A stretch of DNA of 64,000 bases, taken from Hyparrhenia diplandra (taxonomy: Eukaryota > Streptophyta > Magnoliopsida > Poales > Poaceae). The notes below the pieces were generated by a model that searched no databases, was not told the origin of the DNA, and saw only the letters and a list, made by a program, of their open reading frames with translations. This document shows positions 58,400 to 64,000 of the stretch, piece by piece; position 1 is the stretch's first letter, and each line of letters starts with the position of its first letter. The position numbers were made by a program, and so were the translations under genes. The stretch covers positions 93,208 through 157,207 of the forward strand of contig JADLZK010009264.1 in assembly GCA_015847255.1 (NCBI GenBank), written 5' to 3'.

Positions 58400-61300
58400 T
58401 GTCACGCCCCACTTTTAATGGGACCTTAATCACCGCGTATTGGCGCCCGGGGATCACGCTACCAATCACGTTTACAATCCTGATAAATGGAAATCGGTTA
58501 TAGATGAACTATTCGAGCATATATTGACATAGGATAGAAGGTCCACAGATGGTGTTGAAGACACCACTGGATTATATTGATCGGTAGTAGCCAAGCGTGA
58601 AGCGGTGGTTTATATCTGTGCCAGTGCACGCTGGGTACTAGGCCGTGCAGGCACTACTCCATGTTCCCGCGGGCAACTTGGCGTGGATGGAAATTGGGCT
58701 TCTCGTCTTTCTCTAAGCAGCGTCGACGAACTCCTCGTCGTTGGTCTCCTGCGCCGGCCGGCGACCTTTACAACCGGATATCTTGATATCGCGTAAAAAG
58801 CGAGAGGGGAGTGAGTGAGTGCTGGCAAGTCCAAACCCGGGGGTGGTTTGGTATATTAAGGGTTTGGGCCCTAGGAGAGTCTCTAAAGCGCTCTCACTAG
58901 TTCGGGATTATCTTATGGTCATCACCTTCACATCATCTACAAGCGTTAGTCATTCTAATCATAGATGTTTCTTTCTAGCATTAGCACCATTCAAGGACGT
59001 GGCTATTCGAATAGATTCAAGTAAACTCTGCGAGAGGTTGTACAAATTTCCCCACACGATGGACACATCCTCTTCCATGATCAGGTGAGTCGACGAGAGG
59101 TCCAACGAGATCCGTACCCAGCTTGAGGTGCTACTCTAGGTATATTGGTATAATCTTCACCACGACTTCTCGGGGGTTGGGGAATGGGAAGATCACTTAG
59201 CATCCCATTAGCACATAGTATCGCGGAAGATCACATAGCATCCGCCAACTCATAAGTTTGTATACAATATCAAAGCGCCAATTGTTTTACGTGGAGGATC
59301 ACATAGCAACCACGCCAACCCGACCTCGGGAAGATCACATAGCATCCCGAGTCGGCTCCCGATAGATCGTTTGCTGCTCCGCCACCTTGGTTCCCAACTA
59401 TACCTCAACCCAGCGGGGTGTGAATCAGCCGATCCCATTTATCGGCGTGCGGGTCATCTGAAATATCGCACTAGGTAGAAGGTCTATGAGCCGGTCCTTA
59501 GGGAGGCGAGCATCTCTCAGCGGGATTCATCCCCGTTGTGAAATTAGTCCACCTCCATGTAGACTATCACCACTCACCTTTTGTTGGAGGTTCACACCAT
59601 TAATTAGCAAGCTAGCGACAAGCCTAGCGAGAAGCCTCCCACACACATAGCCATGGTACTCCTGCAGTTTGCCACAGTTATACTTATCTTAATATCTTAT
59701 TAAGCATTATAGTAGTTAGGCTAGGGGTGGGACTTGCACAGGAGGTTCTCACGAATCGGCACGGCGTTTAACGCGTCTCAAGTGTATTTAGGACGGAAAC
59801 TCCTAATGGTCGTCGAATCTACTTTACGTGCGCGATAAATAAGCTTCTGAACTATGACATATAAAACAAACATAGAACATTATGGTGGCAATGGGTTAGA
59901 TGCATAGAGCTAGATTTTAGATGAATTATGGAAGTCGCTTTGAAACGGAGTTAATTTGCATGAGATATAATTTATAATATTAATCCCCTAATTAAATCAT
60001 TAGGGTAATATTATAATATAATTTATCATGTAATAAAATTGGAACTAATTACATGATAAAAAATTACATAAATCAAATAATGAATTTACAAATTTTCTCG
60101 AATTTTTCGCCACGGGAGCTGTGACTTATAGCAGCGTGCAGCCACCACGGATTGCACTTAGCGAGTGTGGTGTACACGGCGTGCGGGCTTCGAGGGTGGA
60201 CGACACGACGGGTCGCGGTAACACCACCGTGCTCACCACCGCGTGGGCGCACGCGTGGAGTCCGCTGGAGTCCCGGCAGGATGGCGGTGGCGTCCGGAGC
60301 GCGGTCGACGGGAGCAATGTGTCTACTCCTCGTGGTGCGCGCGCAGCTGGCGTCACGCCCACGCCGGCACGGCGTCGTGGTTAACCGTCGCCCGCGCGGC
60401 TGGCCCGCGCTCGCCGGAGCGTCGCGGAATGGCAGTTGCCCTAGCAAACCTCGCGCGGAGGGTCGTTGCTCTCTCGTCGCAAACTCCGTCGAGACTGGAT
60501 GGTGGCTGATGGGCGGCAGCGGAGGCGCGTGCTGACCTCCGGCGGCCAGCGGCGCGCATCGCCGCTCTGACTGCACCACACAAGAGTAGAGTCGACGGCG
60601 GGAGCCTGGGCGGAGTACTCGGAGGCACATACCGAGCCTCCCTAATTGCGCCCCGGACGATTACGACGGCGACGACTTCCGGACCTAGCTCGCGGCGGGA
60701 CGACTCGACTTGGGGAAATGTGGATTGTGGGGAGGAGAAGTGGAGGAAGGGAAGAGCGTGAGCACGCGTGTTCTAGGTCGGCGGAGCTCCCGGAATGGAG
60801 GGCGGGGCGTCGATCAGCTGGTGGGCGGCTATTTATAGCCTCGCCGCGGAGCTCTTCGCCGGCGAGATTTTTTTATCTCGAGCTCAGATCTTTTCCAGCG
60901 GCCCGAGGCGGCTGCAGCGCGTGGCCCTGCCGCCATTGGCGACTGTCCGGTCGTCGTCTTGGTGGCTGGTGGTGTTGGTGTGCGTCCGGTCTTATCTCGG
61001 CGGTCGGTCGATCGAGATACGATGCCGCTCCACGCCATTCATGGGGCGAGCGGTAGAGCTGGCGTGGGGCTAGCGTCGCGTCGTTTCAGCGATGGCTCGT
61101 GCGCAAGCGTGGTCGGGTCTTCGTCCCTTCTCCGGTGCTGTGGCCAGATTCGTCGGGCTCGTGGAGCTCTCCCCTGTGGTTGGTTGTGGCGAGGGGCGGT
61201 GGCCAGCTTCTCGTCCGTGTCGCATTTCGTGCCCTTGTCCGGGGTCGCGTTAGCGGTGCAGCGGTGGCGCTTCTCGCGTGCCTTCGCTCAGCGCCCAGCA

Positions 61301-62188
61301 AGCTGGCGGTACGGCGGGGAGCACGGGGTCCGGCGTAGTCGCGGTCGCTCGTCTCGAGGCGAGAGGTGGAAGATGACGGGAGGCACTGGTGGGTCCCAGT
61401 GTCGGCGAGGGAGTGAGATGGAGCTGGGCTCGGGTGCTGGACTGGAGAAGCTTACGAGCTGGGCGGACTGCTGGTGTGCATGGGAGGGAGGAGAGAAAGA
61501 GAGGGAGAGCTGGGCTGGGCCGAGAGAAAGGAAGGGAGGAGATTGAGCCCGCATTTATATTCCCCTTTTCTATTTCTTTTCTCTACTCTCTATTCTTCCT
61601 CTCATTTCTTTTTCCTATTATTCTATGTGTGCCACATATATATTCATGTGATAAACATTTATACAAGTACATGTATATTTCCATGATTTATTTTCATGAA
61701 AATATTTATCCAATTGTACCCATATAAATATTCTTATATATAGGTGCACACATTTTATCCCCCAATTCTATCATTTCATGTGTAGCATATATATTTTAAA
61801 TATTTTTTATAAGCACCTTTATATTCCCATGACTATTATTGATCGAGAATATTTATTTATTGTGCTCATAAAAATATTCATATATATTTTATGGTACACG
61901 AGAGTCGATAATTATTATTCCCGAGAGAATTTCGTAAATCGATTCTCATGCAACATCTTCCATAAATAAAATCTAGAACGTACCTTGCATCCTTTGCAAC
62001 CATAAAAAGCTTGACAAGCAACAAACAAGATTTCCTACTTTCTATATGATGAGAGTTTTTGGAATGCGGGTTTTTGAAAGCAGGGTTTTGGTTTAGCGGA
62101 AAAATAAATCAAGTTTTTAGTTGTAATTATAAAAAGTTCAAATTTTTTTAGTGAATTTTTAAAATGATGCAAAAACACGGGTGTTACA
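58400..62188 (-). mobile_element. Solo LTR (probable Ty3/Gypsy), 3.8 kb, with 5-bp target duplication
   Basis: Begins TGTCACGCCC and ends GGGTGTTACA, with the direct repeat AGCGG on both sides (58395-58399 and 62189-62193). No coding domain, primer-binding site or second LTR. On the minus strand it runs from an AT-rich part through a pyrimidine-rich block with GGCCCAGCCCAGC to a TATA box (CTATAAATAG, 60838-60829) and a GC-rich leader, the same plan as the LTR at 10871. The plus-strand ORFs inside have no recognisable domains. At 3789 bp it is long even for grass Gypsy LTRs. Confidence 0.82.
60829..60838 (-). promoter_or_regulatory. TATA box of the 3.8-kb solo LTR
   Basis: The minus strand reads CTATAAATAG between GC-rich blocks. 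The likely LTR promoter core. Confidence 0.45.
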
Positions 62189-62193
62189 AGCGG

Positions 62194-64000
62194 TCAAATG
62201 GCGCGGGCCCTCGCGATTCGCATGTCGCCCCGACCCGGCAGAGCTTTGGCGGCGATGGATCGGCGTGGAAGGTCGAGGCGAGGGCACGGCGCCGATCCGA
62301 GGCTCGGGATGCGCCGGCCACGCCGAAGCTGGCCGATGCGCACCGGCGAGCTGGCCGTGTCGGGAGGGCAGCTTGCGGATCCCGGGCGCACTGGGGCTAG
62401 CCGAGCCGCGTCGACGCAGCCGGGAGGGCTGGCCGGGACGCGTCGGCCGCGCCGGGAAGAGGCGGCGCGTGGGAGAGGAGTGCCCGCCCGATTAGGCCGC
62501 GCTGCAACATGCCCCGCCGGCTCTCGGGTGAGGGCGTCATGAGAGCACCACGGCGGGAAGCGGGGTCGGCGACGGGGAGGCCCAGCCAGCCGGCGGCGCC
62601 GGGCGGCAAACCCTAGCGGACCACCGCAGCCGCCCGGCCTGCAGCGAGGGGAGGAGATCCGGCCGCGGGAGCCTGATCTCGGTCGCGGGAGGCCGGATCC
62701 GGCTGCGGTCGCCGGCCGCCCGGCCCGGAGTCGGGGAAGGAGGAGCCGAGGCGGGGAGGCGGAAGGAGAGGGGGCGAACCGCGTGGGCGCCAGCGCCACT
62801 AGCGGCCGTCGGCGCCCATCTCCGGCCGACGGGAGGCCGGATCCGGCCGCCCGGGCGCCTCAGAACCGCCCGCGACTTGGCGGCGTCGCGGCATGGTGGC
62901 GCCCGGGCCGCCGGCGCCGCCCAGCTGGCTGTGGGGCTCGTGGCCATCCGGACGGGAGGCCTCGCCGCCACCTCCGGAGGCCGTGCGGAGTTTCTGGCGC
63001 GCCTCTCGGCGGCGAGGAGAGAGGAGAGGGGATCTGGCGGCGGGCTGGGGCGGGTGGCCGCCCCGTGTCGCCCGTGCTGGGAGGGCGGCGCGGGCGTCCG
63101 TGACCTTGCAAGCAGCCCATCCGTCCACGGCTAGCTTTTCACGTCCTAGCTTCCACCCTGATCCAGATCACCCCTTATCTCGGCTCTCTGTAAGGTGTAT
63201 ATTGTTATGTCCATGTTTAATTACTTTTTGGAAATGATGGTATAGTTCGCTACATTTTTGATATATAGATAAGGCTGATGAGAGGTTGGCAATTGTAGAT
63301 TGATACGTACGTACGCGGCAGTTATGGCGCTGATGATATGGTTAATGTCTACAGCAGACGCGCGTTACAACTTGCAACCTGCCAGTCAAATGTTTTGGTT
63401 CGATATAACTAATACAACACCAAACTATTGAGGCTGAGAAACCATCTAATGTTTCATATCTCATCATCTAGCTAGGGACGTGAGTAAGCTAGGGACTATT
63501 TGGAGAGCCCGCCTATGCACACCTCGCTGGAGACATGGTTGTGCCAAAAATGTTGTGGATGATTTGTAAGCAAAAGGATTAGACAAAAAGTTGTCACCCT
63601 CAATGAAATTGTCTTGACAACTTAAATTTCCATCTTTTTGTATGGAGTAGAAATCAGCCTCGATACCTCAATTATTACATCATAGAACATTATACAAGCC
63701 AGTACCTGAACATGGCATGTATCTACAAATGGAAAAGGGTAAAAACCAAAAATATAAATAGAAGAAAAGAAAGAAAAATAATGAAAAATAAAAATAAATA
63801 ACAAAATAATTAATTATATAAAAATATATAATTTTTAAAAATAGGGAAGATTAGAAAACATAAATAAAACAAAAAAACTAAAAGTAGAAGCATGAAAAAG
63901 GGAAAGAAAAGGGGCACAAAGCCTCGGTGGACAGGAAGGTTGGCGCCGGCCCCCGCCCCACCAGCTTCGAAACGAGCCGGGCGCATGCCACTACAGTGGC
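62194..64000. other. GC-rich then A-rich sequence, no gene seen
   Basis: 62194-63120 is very GC-rich with long open frames on all strands but no recognisable domain and Arg/Ala/Gly/Pro-biased products, so I treat them as composition artefacts. 63130-63740 is ordinary intergenic sequence. 63750-63900 is A-rich low complexity. The last 80 bp turn GC-rich again at the window edge. Confidence 0.45.

Noticed and set aside
60073..61554. Long ORFs inside the 3.8-kb LTR
   Set aside because: They fall within a non-coding LTR leader/U3 and show no conserved domain.
62194..63237. Long overlapping ORFs on all frames in GC-rich DNA
   Set aside because: Products are Arg/Ala/Gly/Pro-biased with no domain; high GC removes stop codons by chance.

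Overview
This is plant nuclear DNA, almost certainly from a grass (Poaceae), probably Panicoideae/Andropogoneae. That inference rests on GC-rich 5' coding exons, short introns with GT-AG borders, a remorin, a one-bromodomain GTE factor, a P-class PPR gene and a SHV3-type GDPD gene, all in a sea of grass-type repeats (long-LTR elements, Stowaway and Tourist-like MITEs, a Mutator-like insertion, LINE tails). There is no operon-like or CRISPR-like structure, and I saw no tRNA or rRNA gene. Exon borders were read by eye from splice consensus and frame continuity; no alignment was run.

Layout. 0-1.4 kb: 3' end of a LINE-like element with a poly(A) tail; it holds an array of seven small hairpins with a near-invariant loop and covarying stems. 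2.1-3.4 kb (-): intact remorin gene. 5.4-7.5 kb (-): decayed PP2C phosphatase exons and one response-regulator exon. 10.9-13.5 kb: solo LTR. 14.5-14.9 kb: Tourist-like MITE. 17.4-22.1 kb (+): GTE bromodomain/NET gene in nine coding exons. 23.2-26.3 kb (-): ankyrin-repeat gene. 30.7-32.3 kb (-): PPR gene. 33.8-34.2 kb: TGTTGCAA-rich repeat array. 34.4-41.3 kb: nested Copia LTRs, including an inverted solo LTR inside another LTR, and a gag-only internal region. 41.6-47.4 kb: 2.7-kb tandem duplication of a LINE-like segment plus a small secreted cysteine-rich (defensin-like) gene, with a third, broken copy. 49.2-50.4 kb: BTB/POZ gene remnant split by a Mutator-like element with a 9-bp target duplication. 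50.7-56.0 kb (-): GPI-anchored GDPDL (SHV3-like) gene. 58.4-62.2 kb: a 3.8-kb solo LTR. The rest is AT-rich intergenic sequence or unidentified GC-rich sequence.

The host genes look like independent housekeeping or signalling loci rather than a pathway: remorin (plasma-membrane nanodomains), GTE (chromatin reader), ankyrin protein, PPR (organelle RNA), GDPDL (cell wall/GPI), and defensin-like peptides.

A cross-cutting point: the GTE, ankyrin, PPR and GDPDL genes each carry small indels, mostly single bases in homopolymers, that break otherwise well-kept reading frames. This pattern suggests residual consensus errors in a draft assembly at least as much as real pseudogenes. Frames given here should be checked against reads before any gene is called dead.
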